Shown here: piece after piece, positions 1 to 12,220 of the stretch
Position numbering within the stretch: position 1 is the first letter of the stretch
Layout of the letters: each line of letters starts with the position of its first letter
NCBI GenBank assembly: GCA_001599715.1
Contig: BCHU01000002.1
Span: 868,001-932,000, forward strand
Length of the DNA: 64,000 nt
Direction: 5' to 3'
Source of the DNA: Phaeotremella fagi
Taxonomy: Eukaryota > Basidiomycota > Tremellomycetes > Tremellales > Phaeotremellaceae
Translations under genes and position numbers: made by a program
The notes under the pieces: generated by a model
Seen by the model: only the letters and a program-made list of their open reading frames with translations
Databases searched by the model: none
Told to the model about the DNA's origin: nothing

Positions 1-196
1 CCTATCACTTTAGACGACAATATCTCCAAATTCAATTATACGAGGAATGCATAGATATGAGTTACGAACTCTGAGCTAGTATCAGGAAGGATGAGACTGA
101 CACTGGCGATTGTTAGGCTCACTATCTGGCAAGAGATCCGCCGTAAATATTTGTTTTGATTGTACATTCTTTTGCTTTTCTCCGTCATTTTGCCCT

Positions 197-2146
197 ATGC
201 CCAAGTCGCCATCTGTTCGAAAATCGAGTCCACAGTCCTCGCTGAATGGTGTCAAAACGAAACGTTCTGTCGCATGTGCGCATTGTCGCCGACATAAGAC
301 GAAAGTGAGTAGCTGCCGTCGGAGACAAGCTGACATTTTAGTGTGACGCACAACCTGGGCACGCATGTACTAGGTAATTATGATAAAGTTCTCGTCCTGA
401 CCCCTCAGATGCGTAGAGGAAGGAATAGAGTGTGTCGTTCGTCCCCGAAGTACAGCGGTTACGACAGTTGATCTCCATTGGTGAGTCTGGAATTGTTGAG
501 GGCTCAATTGACGACTACGTTATTTCAGGCAACAGTCCATAGAATCTCGGCTACAATCAATCGAACATCAGCTATCTACAAGCAAAACACAAGCGGAAAA
601 CCACGCTGTGGCCAGTCAGTCACAGGCTTTGACTTCCGTAGACTTAAATAATGGTGGTCCATCATCCCAAACGATTCTTCCCATTCCATTGCCTGCTCAT
701 CTTACTTACTTGATACCTATCATATCAGTCCCACTCAGTGAGATGAAGAAAAATGGTAGATCGATGGTAACCGCAGAACAGGCAATACTTTTATGGGAAT
801 TGTAAGAACCATGATTGAACGATCTGACCCGTAGTTTTCATAATAGCTTGGCGGTGTTTCATGGCTTCACTGCTCATCATGACGTGGTCTCACCATCACC
901 GTTACTTCTCTCTGCGATCTGTCTCACAGCTGCTCAAAGATGTAATGGAACAATCATCACATCCGTTTCTGACTGGGAAGATCTTTTTCGACAAGCTTTG
1001 ATTGCCTTGATCTACGACGTGAGACCAAAAACTTGGGATGATGTTGTTGCACTTGGAATCGCTAGAACCTGGTTTCTGAAGGCAGACGAGATCACATCTG
1101 GTATAATCTATGGGTCGTTCATGGACACGTTTCAACCGAACAAATCAGACATCAGAAGTCGAAGAGTTTGGGATTTACTCGAGATGACGAGCGTGTCTCA
1201 TGGAATCCTCCATTTATCCCGTCCCATCATTCCTGATCGAGCTCCTCAAGGTGTCCCTGGACGAGTCGACTCGCATGTACTTCTAAACGCTCTGAATGAT
1301 CTTTTTGACATGCTGAGTATTCTACATCGGGCGCTCAATTCGGCAGTCAGTCTGGTTCAGGCAGCACTTAAACCCACTTGGCCTAGTGTAGTGCTGCCTT
1401 ATGCTGAGCTGGCGGTATTGAGATCAAGTCGAAACGAATTGGAGAGATGGCATTCCACCTGGCAGGCAAAGACAGATCGTAGGTCTTTTCAGATTTTGAA
1501 ACGATTTAAAATGCTGATTTAGTAGTCGCTGGTGACGATGCTCATCCAAGCATTCAAGATTGCGATTTCATTCGTAGTCTCATTAGTCTTTATTTCCAAG
1601 TGGGATCAGTGATTGCAAATGGCTACCTATCACAGGGTGCATCTGAAGAGACGATTCATTTCGAGAACGCGGCCAGAAACCTGTTATCCACCGTCACCAG
1701 AAGCTGGGGAACCTCGTTACATCTGTGGCCAAAGCTCTTTCTGCACGTCAGCCTTATCGCAGCCATCGCTATAGGGGATTCAGGTAAGATTCTCGATCAA
1801 ATAGGAATCGCTGACCATCTACTCAGATCATCTTGCAACGGATGTCCATAGGCTGATGGCACCACTAGCACCCTCTTTGCAAAGTACAGGTCTTCAATTA
1901 CTGCAAACTTTAGGGAACCGAAGGACGGCATCAGTTGGAGGAACTGAGCCTGCCATTCAGCTTTGGCATCAACCGGAGTTAGAGACTAACAATATCTATA
2001 CTGGTGCTGATACATTGTGGTCTGAGCTTGGGGGACTGTTTTCCTTTGACACTTCTACTAATGATATCGGTGATGGTTCGAGTCGAATGGACGTTTCGGT
2101 TGGGGAGAATGGCAGGGCGTTGGGATTATATGGGTGGTCTGTGTGA
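197..2146 (+). CDS. Zn2Cys6 fungal transcription factor, possible frame break in the zinc cluster
   Basis: This is a nuclear regulator of the Gal4 class. The first exon, from ATG 197, ends in a half zinc cluster, CAHCRRHKTK, at about residue 25-35, followed by GTGAGT. The next exon (from about 410) encodes CVEEGIEC, which would supply the third and fourth cysteines, then a coiled stretch (QQSIESRLQSIEHQL). The rest is a long helical middle region typical of fungal regulator bodies. The later introns (near 482-529, 802-834, 1479-1522 and 1785-1826) all keep frame. The first does not: splicing at CAG before ATGCGTAG puts the cysteine codons one base out of phase. Either an unusual splice site is used or the gene has a one-base lesion. 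It converges on the MurQ-type gene downstream. Target genes are unknown. Confidence 0.6.
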
Positions 2147-2267
2147 AGCGACTTGCCATTCTGAAGTCAAATCGTTGTTATGATGCTAGTCTATACATGT
2201 GTATGAAAATGAGATATGTATGCAATTACTGTTGTCCGATCATGCTGTCTGTCATCGCCATCCTCTG

Positions 2268-3518
2268 TCAATCACTGTCCTTCGTCAAAACGTCACCTCG
2301 CAGAGCTCGCTTCAAACTTCCCTGTGCCGCCTGTAAACGTTCAAAGGCCTGATCAGGACCACATCCCCATCTTCCAGCCACTATTGCTCTTTTCACGTTC
2401 CCATCGCAATCGTCAATGAGCTTGTCGATCGCATCGTCATCCTCCAGATCAAGATCAGACAAGTAAGTTTGGGATGCTTTCAGTGTCTCGCTAATGGACC
2501 TGAAAATGTTTCTAGCCCTGGCGATTAATTTCAAATTTGAACGCTTAACATCGACCATCTAAAGCAGCAATCGTTCAGCTTCAATAATTACTTCCACGCA
2601 GTACACACCTGATTGCCATAAGTCTTTCCATTCTTTATTTGACATCCAGCTGATATCATATTCAGAATCTGTAGAAAAGTCAGCAATTGAGATAATCAGG
2701 TACTAACCATCTTTTGGGCCGTTCCACTCTTCATACGAGTACTTCCAGTGACAACCTCACCACCGACAGGACACTCTACTACGACTTCTGATACACCTTG
2801 CATTTCACTGGCTGTCACACAGCAGATCCCAGCTGTAAAGCATCCAATTGACTTTGCATGTGCCAGTGCCCCTAAAACATAAGGTGTTCGTCCGGAAGCT
2901 GCCAAACCAATGACTGTATCGAGGATAGGCGAAAGAGGAGGATTTAATGCTTGAAGATCTTTCACGCCGTCCGATGCTGAATCTTCTGCTCCCTCGACGG
3001 CATATTGTATAGCACGTTCACCTCCTGCAATCAAGCTAAATGGACTTAGTTGTAATCTGACAAATCGAGTAAAGATCACTCACCCGATCCACTGGCCATA
3101 CGGGACAGAAAACGTTGGAGGTCTGGCCAGGTCAGTGCGGATCCAATTTTGCTTCATAGCTTGGGTTATGCTCACATTTCAGATGCATCCAGAATACCCA
3201 GGCGACCACTGGTTCCAGCACCGATGTAGACGACTCTACCTCCTTTGCTTACACGTGGGGCAACAGCGTCAATGATCGTTGCTATTGGACCCAAACAGAG
3301 TGACACAGATTGAGCTACTGTCTGGTCTTCAGCATTTATCAATTCTTCAAGTGGTATTAGCAAGTGAGAACAATATTTGATATGTTTGACCTACCACACA
3401 TTTGAACCGTTGAGACCACATCGATATCGCGCGTCGCCTTGTTATCGCTTTCCGTCTGCAAGTTGGACAAGTCAATGACAGGTTGGGCATTATGTAAAGA
3501 ATCGTCCATGTAAGGCAT
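2268..3518 (-). CDS. N-acetylmuramic acid 6-phosphate etherase (MurQ family, SIS domain)
   Basis: MurQ cleaves the lactyl ether of N-acetylmuramic acid 6-phosphate, giving GlcNAc-6-phosphate and lactate; the family is built on a sugar-isomerase (SIS) fold. By-eye splicing gives about 350 residues, full length for the family. Visible hallmarks in order: a TES...DIDVVST N-terminus, [12 protein letters not shown], the phosphosugar loop [22 protein letters not shown], then [10 protein letters not shown] and [30 protein letters not shown] and a small helical C-terminus. The two glutamates proposed as catalytic in bacterial MurQ (in DASE and VEGAED) are both kept. At least five GT-AG introns interrupt it, so it is a resident nuclear gene and not contamination. 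Fungi have no peptidoglycan, so the natural substrate is open: scavenged bacterial wall sugar or another phosphosugar. It ends about 120 bases from the regulator on the other strand. Confidence 0.92.
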
Positions 3519-4042
3519 TTCAAAGTTAGATTAATAGGTCCAGTTTGGTTGGATGTAGAGTCACAATTGTCTGGAAGATTTTCTCGTCAATTCATGTTGA
3601 TGAATTCTTTGTACAACTTCGAACCTTGAGGCGACTAGAAAGTGACTCGCCGGCCGGGGGGATTCGGCGAAGGGAGTTAACTGCCTAGCCGGGGTATTTT
3701 TTATACGGTCTGCTGTATCTGGTAGATATTTCCCCACCGATCCATGTACGAATCAATGCACGGATCAACACGTCATAAAGGATGGGCTCTTACACTCTGA
3801 GTGTTGTTTCAGCGTCAAGTGGTGATCCTTGACCTCCTTCGAATAAAGCGGAGCTGTGGACGGATTGTCTGAGTTATTCTATATGATAAAAGGACGAGTA
3901 TAGCAGTCGGAACTCTCAATGTCATCATCGCCTTCTAACAATGTCCAATATCTCATCGAATTCTGTCCTCATCGAGAGGCTCCGACTAACTCCCAATAAC
4001 TGATTCTCAGATATTCTGACTCAACCTACCAAGCTTACAGTC
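3519..4042. other. Intergenic, divergent promoter region
   Basis: About 520 bases lie between the MurQ-type gene (leftward) and an unrecognised gene (rightward). A GC-rich patch around 3650-3690 contains GCCGGCCGGGG. No gene or RNA was recognised. Confidence 0.5.
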
Positions 4043-4770
4043 ATGAACGCTGAAAATCAAAATTCATACCACCAACTCATTGGCTTGCAACAAACACCAA
4101 AAGTGGAGTCCTTCATTACAGATTCACCTTGCTCCTACTGCTCCTCAAGATCTGACAAAACAATTGGTGTACCGTGTAGATGTTCTAACGGCAGATTTCA
4201 ACAAATGTTAGTTGATCAACCATCAATGTTGACTCCAGAAACCGATGAACGATCTCGTAACCTTGAAAACCTTCACGATGAAATCGTTGAAGAAATTTTG
4301 GGGAGTATTCTTCAACTTCGAGATCGGATGACTCGATTAGAGAACTTCAGTTTCAGTTTGAGATCGAACGTGTCAGAGAAAGTAAAGGATAAAGCTATAA
4401 CCAGTCTTGGTTTCGTTTTCTACATCGAAAAGACGTTGGATCACTTTGCGGACGAGATTGAAGGGTTGATACCCGATGTACCAAAGAAACATGTATCGTT
4501 TTTCGACGATAAAGTAATAAACATAGTGTGAGTCATGTCGTGCAGTGAACCATACTAATACTCTGGGTACAGCAGATCTGCTGACGATGAAGACCTTGAT
4601 GCGGCTAGATCAATGCTAATGTTGGCAGGCTATGGCAACGAGATCTCTTCATACGACCAATCAAAAACGTCAGATCAGAATACTTGCACCAGCAGACTTT
4701 CACGTGAACAATCTCACTTTACCGAGAAGGTGCATGATTGGTTGGATCAGTGTCGAAGCGCATTGAAATG
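4043..4770 (+). CDS. Unrecognised acidic protein, about 225 residues
   Basis: I do not recognise this gene. Exon 1 runs from ATG 4043 to about 4528; one intron (GTGAGT ... CAG, about 45 bases with a CTAAT branch site) leads to a second exon ending at TGA 4768-4770. The N-terminus has a small cysteine cluster (CSYCSS...CRCS, roughly residues 30-52) that is too loose to call a zinc finger. It is followed by a predicted helical stretch (EEILGSILQLRDRMTRLENF) and an acidic end. No signal peptide or membrane segment is visible. Coding character is good: no in-frame stops and a clean splice. Confidence 0.6.
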
Positions 4771-4880
4771 AGTTGTAACAACCAAATGGGGTAGGGGATG
4801 TAAGGGTGGAGGTTTTTGCTCTAAGGATACATTTATGTCCATTTAATCTACAAATCAATGTTAAAACGTCAACCAAACTT

Positions 4881-6137
4881 CTAGTAATAGCCTGCATTAG
4901 AGTTCAGAGGACGAACAACCAACTAAAGTCGTATGTCAGTTCAACGCAACTTTCGATAGAAAACCAATATGACTTACCCAGTTAAGACTAGATTCCATTT
5001 TGTTCGCAGTTTTACCTTTCCCTTTCGCCATATCCTTCTGAGCCTTTTCCATTGCCTTGTTCTGTGCTCTATTGGATAATTTAGCACCGAATTGAGCAGA
5101 AAGATCTTGGCGACCGGAGTTAGTGGAAGGAGGTAGGATTGTGTTGAGTGGAGCGATTGAAGGACCGTAAGCTTCCATACGTTGTATAGGTGACATCCCA
5201 AATTGACTATTCGACATGGAGTTGTTGCCCATATAATTTTGCATGTAACCACCCATCCCGTTTCCTGAGTATTGGTTCATGGATGAACCGACAGCGTTAT
5301 CGAGCTCTTTTCCTGATAAAATGCTATAAAAAAATTAGCCGCGATCAACATTCAAATAAGCAATAAACAACATACACAACTTCTAAACCAAGAGGATTGA
5401 AAATTTCTCTATTTCCACGATTGAGACAGTTTGCGGTTTCAGATTTGAGTTTGACAGCACCACCAATTTGTGCACCAACTTGTAGGACGGATAAAGCAAT
5501 ACCTCCAGCTCCAGGTCTAAAAAGGATATCAGCGAGAATCTTCCAGAAGAAAAACAAAGAGAACTTACACAAACCAACCAGCCAACCCAGCCGCTTTATT
5601 TACCATTTGAGCTTCTGCGTTCGGGATCACTGATACATTAACGGCGTCGAGGAACGTGATGAAAGTACGTTGATCAATTCCACAAGCTTGAAGTTCGGAA
5701 GAGAACCCTCTAATGAAAGGTACACCGTCACCGTAACCAGTTTGAGGTAACGCTAAAGGTCTCGTGAGAGATCTGGAACTAGGTCTTGAGGTCTGATAAC
5801 TATCTTCATCGTATGGTGAGTCGAAGGGATCTTCGCTGTAATTGGGTGAGGCACGTCGAGGGGGTAAAGGAGGTGGTACCCTACGAGAATAAGGTGATGA
5901 ATCACGATAGTTATCGGTATTCTGTTGATGATAGTCTTGTTGGTAATTACCACAAGATGGACCTTGTTGATAAGAACTTCGATTGTTGTATTGCGTGTCA
6001 GATGAATATGATTGTTGATACTGTTGTTGCTGTTGTCCAGGAGCGTTGAGGAAATTAGATGCCCAGGCACGATTACCTCCCATCTGCGAATTTCCATTTT
6101 GCATGGCACTGGATAGAGTATCTCTGAGTAAACCCAT
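4881..6137 (-). CDS. Unrecognised protein with Gln/Tyr-rich N-terminus and a conserved globular core
   Basis: Function unknown. The first about 100 residues are low complexity (runs of Q, Y, N, S, then a proline patch VPPPLPPRRASP). A folded core follows, starting near GVPFIRGFSSELQACGID and continuing FITFLDAVNVSVIPNAEAQ ... AGLAGWFV ... GGIALSVLQVGAQIGGAV ... LKSETANCLNRGNREIFNPLGLEV. The pattern F(I)xFLDxxN...AG..GW followed by a glycine-rich amphipathic helix resembles uncharacterised fungal proteins with a FIDxLN core, from memory only. The C-terminus is basic (KGKGKTANKM) and, after the last intron, ends LVVRPLNSNAGYY. The helices are too short to be clear membrane spans. Confidence 0.65.
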
Positions 6138-6745
6138 TTTGTTTGTATAGACTGTGTTTTGATGTGATAAGATGAGGAACAGGATGCATCATGATTACGA
6201 TGATTATATATGCATGAGAAGAACAGTGTTCGACCGAGAAAATACAATTAAAGGCATTAGCTTTTTTCCACTGCAACTGTTCGGTAACACTATCGCTTCC
6301 GGCATCTCATGATTTGAGTACGGTATATATTTATTTTAAGAATACAGGAGCCGCCGGACGTTGCATACGGATGCTTTCGAAAGATAGATCTAGGTATTTT
6401 AAAACGGTCGAGAATGACGATAGGATGATTCAAGAAAGTGATGGGTGAAGCCAGGTGTCAAAAAGCTATCTCTTAAACCTAAAGAAAAAAATCACCATAC
6501 GGATGTAAGTGGCAAATTTTCTGTCCAAGTGGTTCCAAAATCACCTCTCGTATCGGGGGTATTCACTACCTTTCATACCACGGATTAATTCGGTATTATC
6601 TGTGAATCACTCTCAATCAGCTTCGCCAGAATTGCACCATTTCGAAAAGAAGACAAGGACTTCTCAGAGTAATTATCTCTAGTAAACTCGTATATAGATT
6701 ACAAACTCCTTCGATATCTTTTCAAAATTCCCATTTCCCTAAAAA
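6138..6745. other. Intergenic, shared promoter of two divergent genes
   Basis: A 608-base spacer between two genes read away from each other. AT-rich patches include TATATATTTATTTT near 6322 and a pyrimidine-rich leader just before 6746. No ORF or RNA gene could be supported. Confidence 0.5.
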
Positions 6746-7222
6746 ATGCCTTCACCAATTTCATCCAACGAAGATTTTTCCTCCCGCTATCCAAGTTCAC
6801 ATTCACAGCAATCAAACCGTCCTGAATTCAATGATAACGATTCAGTAGGTGGTTTAAGTACGGATGAAATAGACGCCAAGTACATGTACGAGATATCAAA
6901 GTTGAAATCTCAACTCGCTTCATTCGAAGATCAAAATTTCAAACAAAATTTCAAACTTTCAAAAGCGATCGTTTCGATGATGCTTGAGGTTAAAACGCTT
7001 AAGGAGGAGAACGAAACGTTGAAGAGAAGGGTTTCTGATTTGGAGCAGAGGTTTGGTATTTCTGGTGGTAAGGGGTCATCCATGGATTCAAAGGGTGGGT
7101 CTGGAAAAGAGCAAGCCGACCGAAGTGAGGTCTTGGGTGATTTAATGAGTTCTCTCGCGTCTTCCAATGCTCCTAATCAACCTGGTGATCCATATTTGAA
7201 GTCAATCTTAGAGCGTCGATAG
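6746..7222 (+). CDS. Small unrecognised coiled-coil protein, 158 residues
   Basis: A single-exon gene. The N-terminal 40 residues are serine-rich and polar. Residues about 48-105 form a heptad-bearing helix (YEISKLKSQLASFEDQ, then LEVKTLKEENETLKRRVSDL), a good coiled coil that suggests oligomerisation or partner binding. The tail is glycine/serine-rich and ends LKSILERR. The ATG lies in a good fungal context (CCTAAAAAATGCC). The family is not recognised. Confidence 0.6.
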   Translation: MPSPISSNEDFSSRYPSSHSQQSNRPEFNDNDSVGGLSTDEIDAKYMYEISKLKSQLASFEDQNFKQNFKLSKAIVSMMLEVKTLKEENETLKRRVSDLEQRFGISGGKGSSMDSKGGSGKEQADRSEVLGDLMSSLASSNAPNQPGDPYLKSILERR

Positions 7223-7609
7223 ATTCACAAAGGGAAGTCGTAGAGGTCTGTGAGGTCAAAGGGGGGTTTTGATAAATGTTTGTACTGCAGGATAGCTGAA
7301 AAACGTCTGTACATTTAAATACAGTAATATGAATGAAAGATTGTCATGGAGGCTATGATCTGCTACTTGAGTACATTTGTAAAGACAATGATTACCTTTT
7401 GGTGGACGCGTGAATCAGGACAAAAAGTAAGACTGCCAAACCACTTCAAACAGGTTGAAGCTGGCTCTGAATCAGACACAAGAGATTCCAAAAAGGAAGG
7501 ACAAGATGAAACCTCAAACCAAAAAAGTAAAAATCCATTGACTCCGAAACCTATACTGTACCCAAGAGTAACTACTTGATTCACGACAAAATCATCCAAC
7601 AGCATAGCC
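7223..7609. other. Intergenic spacer
   Basis: About 390 bases between two rightward genes. An open stretch at 7346-7579 lacks a recognisable protein pattern, so I treat it as leader or spacer for the next gene. Confidence 0.4.
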
Positions 7610-8177
7610 ATGATGACCACCTCAATCGACCCAAAGACACTAGTTCTGAATCAATCCGAACCCGATGATCCCTATCAACAGTTTTCGATTTCAGACGTCG
7701 TTGTTCCCGTTTTTGAAGATCCTTGTTTACCCCAATTAGAACGGACTGAAGATGAGGGGGATGATTTTGATTCGATGTTAATTGATTCTCATTTTAATGG
7801 AACTGTTATGGGAGATACCAACTCCGGTATTCTTGAAGTGAGTGATATAAGTCGAATGATGTATGTTGACACAGTTGAACCAGTTTTCTCAGGAAGGTAG
7901 TCCAAAAACCACATCCGATGAAACGGTTCATTCAGATAAATCTGAAATCCCTCGACCAGATTTCGATTCCGATTTCATTCTCTTCGGCCACGAATCGTAT
8001 GTCATCCATCACCTGGAATATAAGTAATTGTCGTACTGATTTCATCTTAAACTAACATTCAGTGATGAACAGGCTTCAACCCATCTTTGCGATGATCCGA
8101 AAATCAATCAAACTGTATCCACCGACAAAGATTCTCAAAATGATGATTTCGATATGAAAGATTGGGTTCATGAATGA
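7610..8177 (+). CDS. Unrecognised small acidic protein, three exons
   Basis: The model starts at ATG 7610 (a second ATG follows immediately). It splices out 7838-7893 (GTGAGT ... TTCTCAG) and about 7999-8062 (GTATGT ... TTCAG with CTAAC branch site), and ends at TGA 8175-8177. The product is about 145 residues and strongly acidic, with many D/E and short hydrophobic islands (SISDVVVPVFED, DSDFILFGHES, DFDMKDWVHE). This pattern resembles short linear motifs in a disordered adaptor or activation region. No family is recognised. Its 3' end lies only 50 bases from that of REV1 on the other strand. Confidence 0.5.
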
Positions 8178-8227
8178 CCACCCTTCAAAAGCATCAATCA
8201 TACAACCTTCATCAAAGAATAACCTTT

Positions 8228-11200
8228 TTACAACCGCAGAGGAGCCCCCAAAGTCTTTACACAAACCTCATCCAATTCCTTCTTATAACCCCTCCACACA
8301 TCCCACCATTCACATCCCGTCCTATCCTCCGTCCCAACCCCCAACCCCTCCTCAAGAAACTCAAACCTCTCCCTCAACAACCCCCTAAAAACCTTCATAA
8401 CCTCCACGACAATTTCTAATCCCCCTAACCCACCTTCCCGAACATCCAAATACCTCATCAAATACCCTAGAACCTTTTTGGAATCCTTGATAGCTGGTGA
8501 TTTCGTATGACGCGAATCGAACCATTTGACGATGATCTCTGTTATATCTGGTAATTCCGTTTTATTGAATAACGTTGGTTTGGTTTTGGTTGGGATCGTT
8601 ATCCTGGGTATTGGTGGTAGAGAACCACGATTTGGTGTTGGTGAGGCAGACGATAATCTTGAATCATCTCTTATGTATCTTCCATTCCGATCGTTGTTGT
8701 GGTGCCTATTTCTACTACCCATTCGAGTGTGTGCAGGTTTATGCAATAATCTCCTTTGCTCACGTTTCCTTCTTTCCTCTTTGATGATATAGTCTTGATC
8801 TTCTTCCGGTAAAGCTGAAAAATATTCTGGATCTATACCGAACTCTGTAATTTCTTTTTTAGAGTATTTGCCGAGTTTGACATCATCCACTTCTTCAATT
8901 GGAACAATCTCGTCGTCGTCATCGTCTTGACGAGATTTCGACCAAGCCGAATATAAAGGTAATTCAGCTATCACGGCAGTTTTAAGTGAAGTTTTGACAT
9001 TTGGTCGAAGCTGTTTTGTGATGTGAGCAGCAGCATGACGACCTTTAGTGACCTTCGCAGGTGATTTCTCGATTGGTATCTCAGCGGGAACAGATCGACC
9101 ACGTTGAATCTCGTATTGCTCTTTTGCCATTGATCGCAATTCAGGAGGTATAGCTGCCCATATGTCTGGATCGATACCTCCAGATGAGGTCGTTCGAGAA
9201 AGAGCCGAGGGTCCAGCTTCTGCGTTGACTCGGATCGGTGTAGGTGTAAGAGGTGGAGTTGATGAGCGTTTCCTTTTGTTCCGTTTTGCCGGTGGTATGA
9301 ACACAGGTTCTGGAGAAGAGGAATCCAAAATCTCGATAGCTGCTGGGGACTCCACTACTGGTTCCAATGGGAGATTTTTCTTGGTCGTCGGATTCTCTGA
9401 TGAACCATCCGTCTCCAGATTCACAGACTTATCATCTGCAACAGACTGATCACCCGTCGCATCCTCGTTCAGTTTATTATCACCACCTTTTCTACCAAAC
9501 GACAACAACCCCTGTCCAACCTCCCTTTCAACCTCCTTCTTCTCTCCATCAAGTTTAGTAACCTGAATCCCAACGCCTCTCAATTCCACCGGATCCAAAC
9601 CCAAACTCCGTAAAAGTTTCACACTCTCCAAACCCATAATTTCAGCACTATCAGTAGCAGGCCCACCTTTGTTACCTATGGGACAAGATCGATTAAACGT
9701 TTCACACCAGCCGTGACCAAGAAATTTCGGTGGTTCGATCGGCGCGTCTGGATGTCTTTTCATGAGTTTGAGAGTTAGGAGTTTGCCTTTCGCTCCGACT
9801 TGTTTCATGCGTTTGGAGACTTCTGCTGCTAGATCTCTGACGCATATTTCGGCGTGTTCGTTGTTTCGAAATCGAATCCCGTACTATTGACAATGTGTGG
9901 TCAGTCCCAAGTCATTCCAAAGAAAACACTCTGAACCCACATTCATCTCCGCACTGATGCTTTTCCTCTCTTTATCCCTTTCCAATTTCCTATCGTCCAA
10001 ACCTCTAAGATAACCCCAAAGCATCTCACCAGTTTTGGGACCTAAAATCCTCCTAAAAGCTCCTTTAGGTTGGGTAAGTAATTCACCACAGACGGTTGTT
10101 CCTAAACCTTCTTCTATCTTTTTCAAAGTCGAATGACCTATGGAAGGTAGATCATCGACATGAAGTGGAGCCAGGAACTCGAGTATACCAGCATCGAGAA
10201 GATGAAAGACTCCAGCCGGTTTCGCTCGTCTCGTAGCGAGTTTCGCTAGAAGGATGTTGTGGGAAATGCCGATCGAAACTGGTGAATGTCAGTCATTGTA
10301 TAACCAAGTAGTCTTGCTAACACACCTTCACAGCCAGTCTCGGCTCTCACATCGTCCCTAATCTTCTGAGCTACTTCTACAGCAAAATCACGATTCTTCG
10401 ACACTCCTTCCTCCTGCACTTCTTCGGTATCATCTTCAACGGCAGCTTCTTCCGGTACAAGCTCTCTCGCAGCAACTGCCCCAGTCACATCTATCAACGC
10501 TTCATCCACACTGACAGCTTGTAGATCATCAGCGTACCCCATGAGGATAGTATAAAAGGCCAAAGAAAACTTTTTATAAGTTTCGAATTCATATCTAACT
10601 ACATTCAGCTCGGAAATTATAAGGGCTCAGAGGAGACTTACGGAATGGTTTGAAGATCCTCCCCAACCAATTCTCTCGCTCTTCCCAAACTCATACCATT
10701 CTTGACACCTTTCGCACGAGCCTCATAACTGGCGCTAGCGATTTCTGAAGTACTCCCTTCCTGCCTTCCAGCAGATGCATGACATACAACTGCAGGTAGA
10801 CCTTTCAGATGAGGTCGGGTAGCCAATCCACAGGATAAGAAGAAAGCATCAAAGTCGACATGGAAGATATATTTTCTCGAGGCGCTGGTCGAAACGATAG
10901 GTGCTGCTTTTGGTAAAATTGAAGTTGATAGTGAGAAGTTTGGTATGGACTGGGAGGACGGTTTGGTAGATTGTATCGATTCCGATTGAGCTTGAGCTTT
11001 GGCAACTAATACTTTGAGTTCAGATTTCCAGGTCGCCAGGTGATGAAGTCTTAACAACAATAAGTAAAAGACAGTGAAAGAGGAGGAATCACTTACCGAC
11101 TGTTTTGATAATACCCATCGATAAATCCTCCTTCATTCCCCCTTTCAGCTGTATTCTTCGTCCGCCATTCGTTATCCTTCATCAACCTCGATGCGTCTTT

Positions 11201-12220
11201 GTTAGGTTCGGTTGTATGGTACCACTCAGTTCCACCCTCGGGAGCATAAATGTTGGTAGGATTGGTTGACTTTTTTGTAGGACTTTCTTTTGGCCTGGAA
11301 GGACTAATTGGAATAGGTATCGGTCCTGGATTCAATAAGCTTCGAGTTGCTGCTGTACGAATTTGGGTACTAAGTGCGGTAACCTCGATAGGGGCGGGTG
11401 ATGGTGGAAGCGCTGTTTGCAGGTCTCTGTCAGGTGGTGAAGGTGGAACTGAACTGATAGTGGGTTCCGTGATGTTCAACTGCGGTTCGGATTGAGTAGC
11501 ACTCGCAGACGGTTTCAGAAACCCCTCCATCCCTTTCCGACTACTTTCCTCCCAACCCCCTCTAACCTGTAATTTCCAATTCGTCCAATCAAGCAATCTC
11601 CCTTCCTTGCAACTCTCAACGATCCAACCCTCCCTAACAACCTTGTATCGTTCGAATTCCTTGAATTTAGAATTAGTCAACATAGGAGCGATAATGAATT
11701 TGACCATCCCCTTGGATCTTAGAACAGGTCGAACTTCTCCTCCACGTTGTAAGATCATTTTTCGTAATTCTTCCATGGGAGGTGTAGTATTCCCGTTAAT
11801 GTAGAATGAAAGGTTGTTGAATATCTGGGGTAGACCTGGGATAGCTGACGCTAGTGCTATATCACGATTTTGGGTTTGGACTTTGATCTCTTTTTTCCTC
11901 ATGTAATCTCCTATATCACCGAATTTGTTGGGTGCGTACTCTGCCCCTGCGAGGTAGGAATGTGGATCATCCTCTGCAATATGACCAACACGATTAGGAA
12001 GGTAGGATAGGGTTGTACCGGGTGAATGAGACTTTTGTCTTTTGGCGTTGTTTTGAACATCTTCGTCATTATTCTCGATTTCTACATGATGCTTCTTAGA
12101 GGGAGTAGTGATTTCAGCAACTTGATCCCACCAAGAAGGTGAAGACAGAGGGAATGAAGAGGAAGTGTGAGGTGAGTTGGTGTTGACCTTGTCCTTGTCT
12201 TTACTGATACCTGTTTCCAT
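8228..12220 (-). CDS. REV1: REV1 translesion DNA polymerase (Y-family deoxycytidyl transferase)
   Basis: REV1 inserts dCMP opposite abasic sites and damaged G, and scaffolds other translesion polymerases in the nucleus. About 1,230 residues are encoded with few introns. In order: an N-terminal BRCT domain at about 130-215 (FNNLSFYINGNTTPP ... VREGWIVESCKEGRLLDW); the palm with catalytic HVDFDAFF and SVDEALIDV; the family-specific ASYEARAKGVKNGM; the thumb and little finger (SIGISHNILLAKLA, DLPSIGHST). Two ubiquitin-binding motifs follow (GIDPDIWAAIPPELR and GIDPEYFSALPEEDQ), then a C-terminal helical protein-interaction domain ending GAPLRL. An acidic insert (EEAAVEDDTEEVQEEG) interrupts the palm. 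The promoter is shared with carboxypeptidase S (250 bases apart). Confidence 0.95.

Noticed and set aside
2268..3518. MurQ gene as bacterial contamination
   Set aside because: Several GT-AG introns, each needed to keep the MurQ frame, and fungal genes on both sides.
4881..6137. YIF1-type Golgi membrane protein
   Set aside because: The Q/Y-rich N-terminus suggested it, but the core lacks the membrane spans and motifs of YIF1.
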